Translations under genes and position numbers: made by a program
Shown: positions 13,035 through 23,217 of the stretch, one piece after another
Numbering within the stretch: position 1 is the first letter of the stretch
Layout: every line of letters begins with the position of its first letter
DNA from: Misgurnus anguillicaudatus
Taxonomy: Eukaryota; Chordata; Actinopteri; Cypriniformes; Cobitidae
DNA: 64,000 nt
Direction: 5' to 3'
Assembly: GCF_027580225.2 (NCBI RefSeq)
Contig: NC_073351.2
Location: 3,331,001 to 3,395,000 of the forward strand
The notes under the pieces: model-generated
The model's database searches: none
Told to the model about the DNA's origin: nothing
What the model saw: only the letters and a program-made list of their open reading frames with translations

Positions 13035-13990
13035 GACTACAACATGGTTCAAATCAGAAAAAAAGTGGTCAAACAATGGAAACAGGCTGTCAATGGGGCA
13101 GTACCTTTAGAAAAGGTCTTAAAGAGTACTCTTATGGCGCTTTCCATTGCATCATTTGGTTTGGGTCAGGTCAGGTTAGCTCACCTCACTTTGGCGTGGT
13201 TAGCTTTTCCATCAAGTTTAGTAACACTTCGGAGTGGGAGGGATTATAGGCGTGTCGTTATATTTGCGCTGCCGACTGCTGTGACATTATACAAGTGAGA
13301 GCGTCGTTGTACATTCACATACATTTATTTATTTCTCAGTCCGCCACAAAATTAAAATTGGCCACCACAAATAGATGTTTGCAAGTCGCGTTTATCACTC
13401 CATCTGTCTCACATGACCGTTTCTGTTCAAACACCCGTGGAGTCAGTCGACGCGCTCCACTGAGCCTCATTTAAGTTGCATTTAAGCATATACGCGCTCA
13501 TCGCGAATGTTCAGCCACAAACTGCAAGTTATGGTGTCTCTGATTGACAACCTGTGCATGTTTTTTAATCGCTAAAAGAGAGTTTGGGAACTTATAGAAG
13601 AGCACAGATGGCAATATGTTTGCTCGAGACAGCGGAAGCTAGCACTAAAGGTAAAGCTAATCTTTACATTATAGCGATGATGCTGGTAGTGAAGATTCTC
13701 TCAGACCAATCAGTGATCTACAGTGTTTTTGTGTCACGTTTGGTATCTGCTCGGGTCGCTTGGAACCCCAACCGAGGTGGTATGAAAAAAGTATCGGGTA
13801 CTACGTACTGCACCTAAGAGAAAAGCTCCCAAAATAAAGCTGACCCGACCCAAACTAAACCAAACCGTGGGGTACTATGCAATGAAAAAGCGCCATTATA
13901 TTTAACCTGAAGTACTATTATAAACTGTTTAGGTGCAAAAAGATACTTTTTTAAGGGTACTACCCCAGTGACAGGTAGGGATCGTATTTT
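13035..13990. mobile_element. Palindromic MITE interrupted by a Harbinger-like element
   Basis: Outer pieces (about 13035-13131 and 13899-13990) contain GGGGCAGTACC and GGGTACTACCCCAGTGACAG, the arms of the family seen intact at 33712-33920. The middle is the separate element at 13135-13895. The outer limits are approximate. Confidence 0.55.
13135..13895. mobile_element. PIF/Harbinger-like non-autonomous element
   Basis: Inverted ends TGGCGCTTTCCATTGCAT and ATGCAATGAAAAAGCGCCA with TTA on both sides (13132-13134, 13896-13898), the 3-bp TWA duplication typical of PIF/Harbinger. About 760 bp, no transposase. Confidence 0.7.
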
Positions 13991-15519
13991 GAACTTTATT
14001 TCTGACTATAATGTGGTTATAGTTTATTATGGCATTAACTGCTCACTTCGACAGGAGGAAACAGGCTGACCAATATGTAAAGAGTATATAACAATTTCTG
14101 CGGGAACTTAATATTTTAGTTTTTGCCATTTTGGATACTGTGGCTGGCCCAGCAACAAACCTCTAAGGTTAAAACTTTAGTGATTAACACAAGATGTAGT
14201 TCCTCCTTTCAGATATCAATCGTGGTGTAAAATGAATGATTCATTTTCAATGACTCTTTGCTTTTCTAACCTTCCCTTTTACATTTCAAGAAAAGGCTAT
14301 TTCCTGTTAAATGTCATTACAGTGTTTTTGCCCAAGTATGCCAGCAAAGTGGATCCATTAATTGTGGTTGGTTTTGGAGAGATAATTTCCCTCTGTTAAG
14401 CAGGCTGTAAAAACACATCGCTGTGAGCGTAATTACAGGCAGAGACGCGGGCGAATTTATCTGCTGCTCAAATATATTATAAGGCGGAGTGTCATGTGAA
14501 AATTCATTTTCCTTTTGAAGAGCCGTTAAGCACGTGCCATGCGGGAGCTCACCCAAAGCAGTGAGTGATTTAAAGTCCCACTAGATACGGGCGACACGTT
14601 CACACCAAATTGAAGTGCGTGAAGTGAGTAATTAGGATGAATATTTCAAACAACAAATTAAAAACTGAGGATAAAAGCAGAAGACGAGGAACAAGGACTG
14701 ACATGGAGTTTAAATTTGAAGGAAATCTGGTGTTCATGGTGTTAATGGGCTTTCCGATTCAAAAAATGCACTGGCTGCAAATATTCTAGTAAATCAGAAA
14801 ACAACTAAACTGTTGAGAAGGCGAGACGGCCTATCCTACATTTAAACATTTTCATTTACCTTAAAAGCACTGGCACAAGTTTTCATGGAAGTTCATGACC
14901 TGCATGTATCTCTGCTTAGTGGCACTTTGCTTTTAGACACAAATATGACCAATAACAGCAGAGCCGCAGGAAAATCACATTCTGGCATGATTGACAGTTG
15001 GCACCGACAAGACGAACACACAAACATGATTTATAAGTTAAACTTTTTGCAGGCCATGTAAGTCTTTTCACAAAATGACTTGCATTTGAATATGCTACTG
15101 TATGAACATTTTTAAGAGATGTTCTAGTGAAATCCAGCTACAAAACCAGACAAGACGGGCTGACAGATTCCAAGCAGGAATAGACAGCTTCAGGAGAAGC
15201 CTTCTGCAAATGTAATCGTAAATTGTCTAGTGGGAAAACGTAAACATAGGAGACATTAATGCCATTACCTATCATCTAATACATGTTTTAAAAGAACATA
15301 CACAGATATCTGTTACTGACCTACGGTAGTATGTACTGTATATGTAACAGAGCATGCGAGCGGAGCTGAGTGGTGAGAATTTCCGCTACCCGCTTCACCG
15401 CTCAAAGTTGCACCACACCGCTTCGCTCAGTTCCGCTCCCCGCTCACCTACAATTTCATCATACTCCAGTGAAATCGTCTATATACGCTCGCTCAAATTT
15501 TAAATTCCTCTGTATGCCT
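13991..15519. other. Intergenic; possible conserved segment
   Basis: 14370-14570 is repeat-free and balanced in composition (GAGCGTAATTACAGGCAGAG, TAAGCACGTGCCATGCGGGA), which is how conserved non-coding elements often look. About 15355-15460 is a GCTCACCGCTTCACCGCTC-like degenerate repeat. Confidence 0.35.
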
Positions 15520-16260
15520 AACTGTGGGTTCACACCAGACGCGAGCTCAACAATTTGTGTGAGTAGATTACATACAAAGTCAAGGCAAAAACGCGATCAG
15601 GCGCGTCCTCACGTGGGGCGATGCGAATGACATGATATGGGCGGCGTGTTTGCCGAGAAAACATGCGCTATTTGCCCCAAAAGCGTCTTTGCCCAAATTG
15701 AAAATATTCAACTCAAGCAAAAATTTTGCATGACACAAAGTTAAATCGCTAGGGATGGGACGATTACTGGTTACAGGATTAACCACAATAAAATGTCCTG
15801 ATGGTTAGTATTATTGTTTGAAATTTAAATATCATTACAACCATGTTTGATTATCGTGATTTTGAAAACTCGCGGTAAATCCTCTCCAGCCAGAATCAGT
15901 TTGATGCAGGCACGCACATGCAATATAGTTTTTTGCACAAGAAGGCATTTAAGGGAAAATGTATTGTATTCATTTACGGTAAACGTATTAGACAGATTTA
16001 TATTTTTTAACAACAAAAATAATTTCAGAGACATAAAATAATAATTTGTTATTTTCAAATATAAAACTTAAAAAAAATGTGTGTGTATCAGTTCTTTTTT
16101 TAACATTTCCATCTCATTTTAACAAAACCATGGTAATTTTGATGACCGTGATAAGTTAACATTGGTCACTATAATCATGATATGAAATTTTCATACCGTC
16201 CCATCCGTAAATACTGCGAGTAATCTAGAGCGAGTAACGCGATGCCCGGTGTTTGGTGGG
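15520..16260. mobile_element. DNA-transposon relic hosting a second element
   Basis: Left part includes GGGTTCACACCAGACGCGAG; the right part (16210-16260) carries CGAGTAACGCGATG and CCGGTGTTTGGTGGG, roughly inverted. Between them lies 15750-16209 with inverted ends TAGGGATGGGACG and CGTCCCATCCGTA. Diverged flanks prevent a firm target-site call. Confidence 0.5.
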
Positions 16261-17090
16261 AATGTAGCATAACACCTGCCGTTTTCAACCGAAGTCTTAC
16301 GTCTGGGAAACATTGTCATATTTTTAAACATGCAAAATGTTGATATTAATCATTAAATTACTGTAAATGTAGACTTGTTGCTGATAGTATATTTAATATC
16401 TATGTATAGACCACCGATCTATATAAAACAGTGCTTAATTTATAAAACAAAAGGTACCAGAATGCAAAACGCATATTAGAGCAGAGGGGTGATGAATACG
16501 CAAAAAACGGTGCTGAGAACAGCATGCTATGTGCTTAAATACTCCCTGTACTACACTAATCTTCACAACACACAAAAGCCCAAATAAACATCATGCTTAA
16601 TTGTTAAACTCAATTCGATCAATTTCGCAACAGATACCTACCCTACTGTTAACAGCGCCGGTAGTTTTGAAGTTTTAGACTAATTTTGTCAGTGAAGGCA
16701 CGCACATGACGTAATTACGCAGGGCTTTTCACATACGAATCCCACTTAAGAAAAATATAAATAAATATATTACGTAAAATGTCTTTAAAAATATGCATAA
16801 TATATATTTATATTTTTATATATTTAGTATATTGTGTTTTTGTTGTTTTTATACCACGTGAGGTGGCGAATCCACACAAATAGGTACACAGACAGTCAAC
16901 AAATGAGAGGTTAAGCCCTGGGTATATAGTCTATAAACTCTAACTCAAGTATGCATTTTACTTTATTTTTCTTGTTAAATATTTGGGGGTTTTAATGCAC
17001 TTGATAATGAGTGAGGATACATAATGCACTTGATATTGTATATTTGTCTAAATAATGGTAAGTGTAAATATAAGAATGAAACAAATAGCC
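16261..17090. other. Intergenic, nothing recognised
   Basis: AT-rich with TATATATTTATATTT-type runs near 16800. No features supported. Confidence 0.5.
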
Positions 17091-17172
17091 CAGAATGTCA
17101 GGAACAGGACACGAACCCTGGCGCAGACAGTTTAACAGAAACTTAAATTTAACAAAAACAAGAAAACAAAAC

Positions 17173-17580
17173 GCTTAGGTTACTCACGTAACCCCGGTTC
17201 CCTGAAATAATGGGAACGAGCATTGCGTCAGTTGCCGACGCTATGGGGGAAACTCTTGTTTACTCCGTGATTGAAGCCTATTGGTTAACGTCTGTAAAAA
17301 TTACAGACCTATGGCGTTCGAGCCCACGAAAGTGGTGGGACTATGCCCTATAATAGTCCGAAAAAAAGCGCCATACCTCACTTTCATTCGACTGAAGCGC
17401 GTAGCCGAATGAAGCTCGCTGCGTAGGCGTTTGTAGCACGGCCAACTATGCAATGCTTGTTCCCGTTATTTCAGGGAACCAGGGTTACGTGAGTAACCTA
17501 AGCGTTCCCTTTCAATACGGTTCACTTCGCATTGCGTCAGTTGCTGATGCTATGGGGGAACGTAATCCCATCACGCCATG
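17173..17580 (-). repeat. DIRS 3' inverted terminal and internal complementary regions
   Basis: Positions 17173-17229 and 17453-17503 are near-perfect inverted copies, each with CGCTTAGGTTACTCACGTAA. The inner copy continues through CCTAAGCGTTCCCTTTC (17496-17512) into a copy of the element's other end. This is the complementary region thought to template closure of the DIRS circle. The stretch 17221-17400 is the 3' inverted terminal repeat and matches 23034-23200 in reverse complement. Confidence 0.85.
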
Positions 17581-17881
17581 CTTACACAACAGACTGAAGT
17601 GCCTTACCGGAGAGACACTGTATGTGGCCCTATATCCAGTATATTCACAGCTTTGAAGCAAAAGTGTAAGCACCATATAAAATGTTAACGCGCATATGGT
17701 GGGGTATTAAACGCACCGGGAAGCACATTACATAGCACAAGACGGCGAGATTACAGAGCGCGCCGCTGGTGTGCGAGAATAAGTAAGTCCAAAGTCACGT
17801 TGGTGAGCTCGCTGAGCGCACCCCGATGTACACATAAAGCGCATGAATGCACGTGCATGGTTAAGCCGAGAGAACCTGCGC

Positions 17882-17959
17882 TCATAGGGCAGGGACGTCT
17901 AAGCTGTAAAATCTGACAAACGTAGACGGCGAAGACCAGCCGGCCGCGTTGCAGATATC
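17882..17959 (-). pseudogene. DIRS tyrosine recombinase, C-terminal fragment
   Basis: A 25-codon minus-strand stretch from DICNAAGWSSPSTF to RFYSLDVPAL and a TGA stop matches the conserved C-terminus of fish DIRS tyrosine recombinases, where the Tyr of RFYSLDV is the catalytic nucleophile. The reading does not extend into an intact recombinase upstream. A second, more damaged copy lies about 0.9 kb away. Confidence 0.8.
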
Positions 17960-18169
17960 AAGAGTAGATACTCCTGTAAACCAAGCCCATGATGAAGCCA
18001 ACTTCGCAGAGAGGGGGCTCTAACATCATAGCTTATTGAGGAAGGCGTGAGCAAGCGCGATGGCTTCAACGATCAATCCAAATAGCCACTGTAGTAACGG
18101 GCATACTTAGTGAGTGATCTGCGAGGCTCACGAACGGCCGATCTGACTATAATATGCGGCAGAACGGTT

Positions 18170-18760
18170 CGTAGCATGGGATTATACAGATACCACAATA
18201 GTGTGAACCCAGGTGAGCCCTCGAGGGCATCGGGGATGCATATACAGTAGGTAATATTATAGTGCACAGGTCGGTAAACTTCCCAAGTGCGCCGTAAATG
18301 TGTACTGACTATAAATTGCACGTGCACGGGTGAACACTTGAGTACATCGTAAATGCATATAGATGAATCAGAGTGTTATAATGCACAGGCCAGCAAGATT
18401 CTCGAGTGCCGTCATGTGTTCTAAGAATAAATTGTGCGCACACGGGTGAACCCTTCAGTGCACCGTGAATGCGTATAGATAAATCAGTGCACAGAACGCG
18501 CCGTGAATGTGTACAGATATGATTGATGAACGTAACGGTGGGCACTCAACGCACCGTGAACGTACACAGATGAACAACAATGTATGTGTCACAAAAGAAT
18601 AACACAGCCGTGTATACAGGTGAGCTTTTCCAAGCGCATCTTTAGTGTATACCGAAATCTTATAGCGTGCATATGTGAGCTTCTCTAAGCGCACGGTGGA
18701 CGCATATAATTAAAAACCATATTGTGCATACAGGTGAGCTTACAGGCGCACCTTTAATGC
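18170..18760. repeat. Degenerate minisatellite inside the DIRS element
   Basis: Successive units of roughly 45-65 bp share the pattern GTGAACCCTT, GTGCACCGTGAATG, TATAGAT(A/G)AATCA with many substitutions. It lies between the two copies of the recombinase C-terminal region and has no coding potential. Confidence 0.7.
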
Positions 18761-18782
18761 AACAAACCCCAGTAGTGCACTA

Positions 18783-19035
18783 GGCAGGGATGTCGAAGCT
18801 GTAAAATTGACAACGTGGACGGCGGGGACCAGCCGTGTCACAAATGTCAAATGAGAAACCTCTAAGACCATGCCCGAGGTAAAGCTAATCCACACATGGA
18901 GAAGACTAACCACGAGTGAGCATCATTGTTACGGGAGGTGATAACTTCAACGATCCATAAATAACCTGTGTTAACAGGTGCGCTAGTGAGTGATCTGTGA
19001 AGCAGACAAACAGCTGATCGTCTGATGTACGTCAG
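18783..19035 (-). pseudogene. Second, degraded copy of the recombinase C-terminal region
   Basis: Base-level similarity to 17882-18140 (shared segments include GCAGGGA, AAGCTGTAAAAT, GACGGCG and the TAGTGAGTGATCTG block at 18105 and 18987), but small deletions put the tyrosine motif out of frame. Together with the repeat tract between them, this shows an internal duplication of about 0.9 kb. Confidence 0.7.
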
Positions 19036-19065
19036 GCGTATCTGTCATTCAGGACCTTGGACAGT

Positions 19066-19543
19066 TCAACGGGCACCGTCCGCATCTGAGAGATGACAGG
19101 CTTGTGAATTAAATGAATGGTCGGTTGTAAAAGCGTGGTTCGCTGTTATCGCCACCACATAGATGTAGCGTAGGGGGAGAGAGCCGCCGTGCACGAGCCT
19201 CTGTAGTGAGGAGAAAAGCATTCCACACCACAATTCGCGGGGGTTTAGACTTTTCGCTGTCACCGGACAGAAATAGATCAGACTTTGCATAAGGACGCCT
19301 CGTGCGAGGGGTCCTAGCAGCTCGTGTCATTAGGCAGGTAAGTCGTGTCTCACGGATGCAATCTCCACACGCTCCTTCGTAACGGGTTAATATGTCTGCA
19401 CCTTGGTGGTTTAAGCACGAGATGCGTACCACTCTGATTGAACATAGCTTATAAAGCGATGCAATGAGTTTATAAAGGAGATGACTCGTCAGCTTGTACA
19501 GGGGGCGAGATCTCAGCCTGGCTCGGTGAATAATGAAAACCAC
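19066..19543 (-). pseudogene. DIRS RNase H region relic
   Basis: Around 19411-19270 the minus-strand translation reads LNHQGADILTRYEGACGD and later KSDLFLSG, corresponding to the LN..ADLLSRG...VDLFAS block of DIRS polyproteins. The following segment continues in another frame (LPLRYIYVVAI), so frameshifts separate the pieces. No intact catalytic domain remains. Confidence 0.65.
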
Positions 19544-20039
19544 CGTAGTTTGCTCGACCGCATTATCACAATAACACGGTCAAAAGTGCTGCAGTGCTAA
19601 AATCATCCCCCTTAATGGACTGTATGTACAGTACAAGGTGATTGATATGAGACAAACGGGCGTTCCACGCCCCGAAGGCTGATTGCCGACGCAAGTGTCC
19701 AACCCACAGCAGATGCTGGGCGAGCTCGTAACGATATCACTTCATGCAGCCGTGTGTAACTCATCATAAGCTTCCCGGCCGTCAGCTCGGGCGGGACCTT
19801 TGCTTAGTCAAACTGAAGTGGTCTTATGAACAGAATGCCACAATATTCAGCTTTCTGGGGCTCGTTAGGGGGGTACGTGAGCCCGCCTTAAACGAGATGC
19901 CGCGTGTCTGACTGTGAGCGCGCTCTGGTGTTAGGCTCACTTCTGAGCATCATAACCGAAACTCATTGTGGCGGGTAGCAAGCTCACTTGAGGTTGATAT
20001 TACGCTTAATTTCTCAGAGTATTGAGCGGAGCGGAGGTG

Positions 20040-20506
20040 TGAGCTTTTTCAGATCCACTGATATAAACCAGCCATATGGCCGAAAAACGTCATAAACCGC
20101 TTGGCTGTAAGCCTTTGAGTGGCCGTCCGGAGAGGGCGCGATTCAAACGCTTAGAGCCATGAAAAAGTCTGAGGCTGCTGTCTCTCTAAGAAGAGAAAAT
20201 AACAGCCGTAAGACCGTGCTCGCTTGCACCGTCAGTATTGTAGCGGATAAACTGAGGTGGGCTGCGAGCAAATTTCAGCGAGAAAACGTCTGAATTATTG
20301 TTTAGAATCCAGCCCGGTGTCCCGGGAGTGGATCGCCAAACCGGGGTTTTTCGGCGAGCGTCAATACAATTATGGATGGCGGGCCATGTGTGCGTATATT
20401 GACTGCTTGTCGGTAAGGCAAAAAAGTGTTTAGAGACACCATACAGCCGTGAGGTGTCAATACACAGTATAGTAAGCACGGAAATTGCTCTTAGAAAGGA
20501 ATTCAA
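20040..20506 (-). pseudogene. DIRS reverse transcriptase N-terminal relic
   Basis: Minus-strand translation at 20314-20249 gives GWILNNNSDVFSLKFARSPP, matching the G(W/Y)xLQFxxxPPxF block that precedes the palm in DIRS reverse transcriptases. Further on (20070-20041) WFISVDLKKL matches the motif-A segment WFxSVDLKDAY, with the final residues lost. No YxDD motif was found downstream, so the domain is dead. Confidence 0.7.
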
Positions 20507-21149
20507 TACCGTTCGCCACTACAGTGAGGTTGCATAACCGACAGTATTACATGTGAATGTTTCTGGATAAACAGAGCACACAAAAAACATTACAGGGCAG
20601 TCCAGCCGAGGCGCGACTTAACCCTTCCTCTCCCAGACAGTCTGTTTTCTGTGCACGAGCCTCTGTAGTGACGGTGACCAGAGCGGCTCACAGCAGAGCA
20701 GTATGTCTAGGTGCTTTGATGTCAGACTGAACTCATACGCAGAGAGAAAGTCTGCCGCAGTTTTGCCGTTTATTAAAATGGCAGAAAAAACGGGGTATGT
20801 AAGAAATGTACCAATATTCAGCGCACTGATATAGTACAGAATAAGGGGAGGTGTTCGGGCCTCAGCATATTATCAAACAAATTCGTTCTGCCTCTGATTC
20901 CTTCTAAGCCAGAGAGAAATGACAGGGCAGACAAACATAGTGAGCTCTACCAAAGTGAGACAGACTATATATATTATAATAAGTGTTCTTGGTGCTCCAA
21001 TAGCATGTTTGCCCTATCGAGCAGACGAATGAGATCGCGCCGATCCAGAAGGGGAGGGGCATGAAGCTCTGTAATCATTGAACACTAGACAACTGCACTT
21101 TAGAGGCAAGGGGCCGTAAGACAGCGCGCTGACTCCAAGAAGCCGCTAA

Positions 21150-21700
21150 GAGACCTCGCTACTGCGGAGGGAGGAGTGAGGGTCTCCGGAAGCGTAGAGC
21201 ACGAGTGGCTGTGTTATGACAGAAAACAGGGGCCAGACCCGCCCACGTTTGCTTGTCCTATGCATCTATCTTAGTTCTACGGCTCCGCCACTTGTTCATC
21301 TCAGCAAGAGAGAAACAGCAGAGGGGGGCATGTAACACAGATAGAACAGCCATGCATCGTATGAGCGGTCTTCACTCGGCGATGCACTCGGGGAATTCAT
21401 ATGAGGGTGCCAGAGATCTCGCGGCTGACTGTGTGAGGAGCAATGGACTCTGTGAGTGTAAAGCATGAACGGTTGTGTTGTGACAGAACACGGGGGGGGG
21501 ATAGCCCGTGTGCGCTAGAGTATGCATCCATCTTAGTCTCACGGCTCGCTGTTTGTTTGTCTCCGCGAGAGAGGAACAGCAGGGGAAGCACGAAACATAG
21601 ATAGGACAACCGTGCATATGAGAGCGGTCTCGGCGTGGGAGGTGCCAGACCGGTGACGCCCTTGGGGGAAATTCATAGCAGAGAGGCTCACTCGAGCCGC
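21150..21700. repeat. Tandem duplication of about 265 bp in the DIRS gag-side region
   Basis: Blocks such as GTGTTATGACAG (21211) and GTGTTGTGACAG (21475), TATGCATCTATCTTAG and TATGCATCCATCTTAG, and AGAGAAACAGCAG and AGAGGAACAGCAG recur about 265 bp apart in the same order. The copies have diverged and carry no open frame of note. Confidence 0.7.
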
Positions 21701-22230
21701 TGTGCTGGACGCTATTACAACAGTGCCTGCTCTTTTAGCTTATATTAAAAATATTGATCTTACCGGGCGACCGCAGGGGAGACCTCGTCAGGCATGTGTC
21801 CGCTGCACAGGGCTTGTACCACGGCAAGCGAAGGCTATCTTCGGTTCTCAGCCGGAAAGCGGCAGGGGAAGACGCTAGACCTGGATTCTGCTATCTTCGG
21901 TTCTCAGCCGGAAAACGGCATGTTTTGCATTTGTTCCGATTGTTGTCACCTGGACATTCATTGACTGATTACTTACCTCATCACACCTGTATGTCATTTA
22001 GTCTGTCTATTTAAGCCCTTGTTTGTGTAATGTTCACTGCCGGATCATTGTCGCTATTTCACGTCTGTTCCTGTTCCTTGTATTGAGTGTTCCTGATTGA
22101 TTTATCTGTCCGTTGTTTTGCTCCTCGTGTTTTGTTTCATATTTTGTAAATATATGTTATATTTTTTATGAGCTCTGCACTTGCGTCCTAACTCTTGTTA
22201 ACCGTTCGTGAAAGAATGATCCGGCCATTC

Positions 22231-22962
22231 ATGGACGCAGCAAGTTCTCGGAGGGGAGCTCCTCTTACATTTTTTTTTAGGGGGAGTAGGGGAAGTCTGG
22301 ATCCTTCGTCTGCTAGATCCCGATCTCCAATGGAGCTGGCTGAGAGGAACCGCTCGGAACTCCAGGCTGAGCTCAGAGTTGCCGTAGCCACGCTCGAGTA
22401 TTTCCACGGGGTGGTCACTGAGACACATGAGCCGGTTCCTGCGAGGGTCGAGTCCTCTGAGTTGGTCCTCAAAATGGTCGAGTCTTCTGGGTTGATTCCT
22501 ATGATGGTCGAGTCTTCTGGATTGGTTCCTGTAATGGTCGAGTCTCCTGAGTCGGTTCCCATATGGTTGAATCTGCTGAGTCGGTTCCCGTGGGGATCGA
22601 GTCTTCTGTGTCCGTTCCGGGACAGTTCGCCACCATCCTCCATTCAGCTCTCGGGACAGCCGCTGCCATGCTCGAGTATTCCACGGGGCGGTCGCCGCGG
22701 TGCACGAGACTGTCTCTTGGTATGGTCAGAGTCGGTTTCCGGGTCGGCTGCATCCTCGTCGGCCCCCGTGATGGGCCGGTTGGGAACGTTTGGTGCGGGC
22801 CAGGGTGGCCGCTCCGGTTTTCGCCGGATCCGCACTGGTCTGCTGTTTCTGCCGGTTCTGCCGGTTCTGCCGGGGTCTCCGGACCCTCCCTCCCACCCTT
22901 GGATTCATCCTCCCAGACTTTTATTTATGTTTCATGTGGAGTGTCTGGGAGCCACTCCTTAA
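22231..22962 (+). CDS. Gag-like ORF of the nested LTR element
   Basis: Open frame of 243 codons from the ATG of MDAASSRRGAPLTFF (an in-frame ATG also exists at 22216) to a TAA overlapping the polypurine tract. The position, directly after the 5' LTR and leader, is that of gag. The middle (about 22430-22620) consists of 30-bp repeats encoding variants of VESSGLVPVM. A Pro/Ser/Gly-rich region follows. No zinc knuckle is visible. The open frame is surprising for an element without pol, but the repeats and low-complexity composition make it an easy frame to keep open by chance. I do not recognise a capsid fold. Confidence 0.45.
   Translation: MDAASSRRGAPLTFFFRGSRGSLDPSSARSRSPMELAERNRSELQAELRVAVATLEYFHGVVTETHEPVPARVESSELVLKMVESSGLIPMMVESSGLVPVMVESPESVPIWLNLLSRFPWGSSLLCPFRDSSPPSSIQLSGQPLPCSSIPRGGRRGARDCLLVWSESVSGSAASSSAPVMGRLGTFGAGQGGRSGFRRIRTGLLFLPVLPVLPGSPDPPSHPWIHPPRLLFMFHVECLGATP
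22429..22620 (+). repeat. 30-bp coding minisatellite
   Basis: About six imperfect copies built on ATGGTCGAGTCTTCTGG and TTGGTTCCTGT, in phase with the reading frame, so copy number changes would not shift the frame. Confidence 0.75.
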
Positions 22963-23033
22963 GGGGGGAGTTATGTCACGATAATCCCTGACATGTTTTG
23001 CATTTGTTCCGATTGTTGTCACCTAGACATTCG

Positions 23034-23217
23034 CGCTGAAAGAGAATGCGAATGAGGTATGGTGCTCTTTTTTTTCCTGCCACTTTCGTGGGCTCGAACG
23101 CCATAGGTTTGTAATTTTTACAGACGTTAACCAATAGGCTTCAATCGCGGAGTAAACAGGAGTTTCCCCCATAGCGTCAGCAACTGACGCAATGCGAAGT
23201 GAACCGTATTGAAAGGG
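23034..23217 (-). repeat. DIRS 5' inverted terminal repeat
   Basis: Reverse complement of the other terminus: in minus orientation it runs from GTTCCCTTTCAATACGG through the TTGCGTCAGTTGCTGACGC segment to a stretch near 23040 matching 17381-17402. Its inner side abuts the truncated LTR of the nested Gypsy-type element. Confidence 0.85.

Larger units (their letters stand above)
21920..23033 (+). mobile_element. Pol-less Gypsy-type LTR element nested in the DIRS
   Basis: A 5' LTR lacking its first ~20 bp (21920 to about 22200) contains a promoter box (CTATTTAAGCCC) and is followed by a gag-like frame, a polypurine tract (AAGGGGGGAG, 22961-22970) and the first ~60 bp of a 3' LTR starting TGTCACGATAATCCC at 22974. 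The shared segment TGTTTTGCATTTGTTCCGAT occurs in both LTR pieces. There is no protease, reverse transcriptase or integrase between gag and polypurine tract, so the element is non-autonomous by internal deletion. Both LTR ends are truncated, so no target duplication can be seen. Confidence 0.75.
17173..23217 (-). mobile_element. DIRS-type tyrosine-recombinase retroelement, decayed
   Basis: About 6 kb in the minus orientation, clearly richer in GC than its surroundings. It has inverted terminal sequence (23034-23217 against 17173-17400), an internal complementary region (17453-17545), reverse transcriptase and RNase H relics, and a tyrosine-recombinase C-terminus. The ends abut AAC trinucleotides (17170-17172, 23218-23220) and there is no longer target duplication, as expected for recombinase-mediated integration. 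All frames are broken by stops and shifts, so it is not autonomous. A Gypsy-type element interrupts its 5' part (21920-23033). Confidence 0.85.

Noticed and set aside
18170..18760. CRISPR-like array
   Set aside because: Units are degenerate, unequal in length and without constant repeats and unique spacers; this is a eukaryotic minisatellite inside a DIRS relic.
22188..22643. 151-codon minus-strand frame over the gag-like ORF
   Set aside because: Shadow of the 30-bp repeat array read on the other strand.
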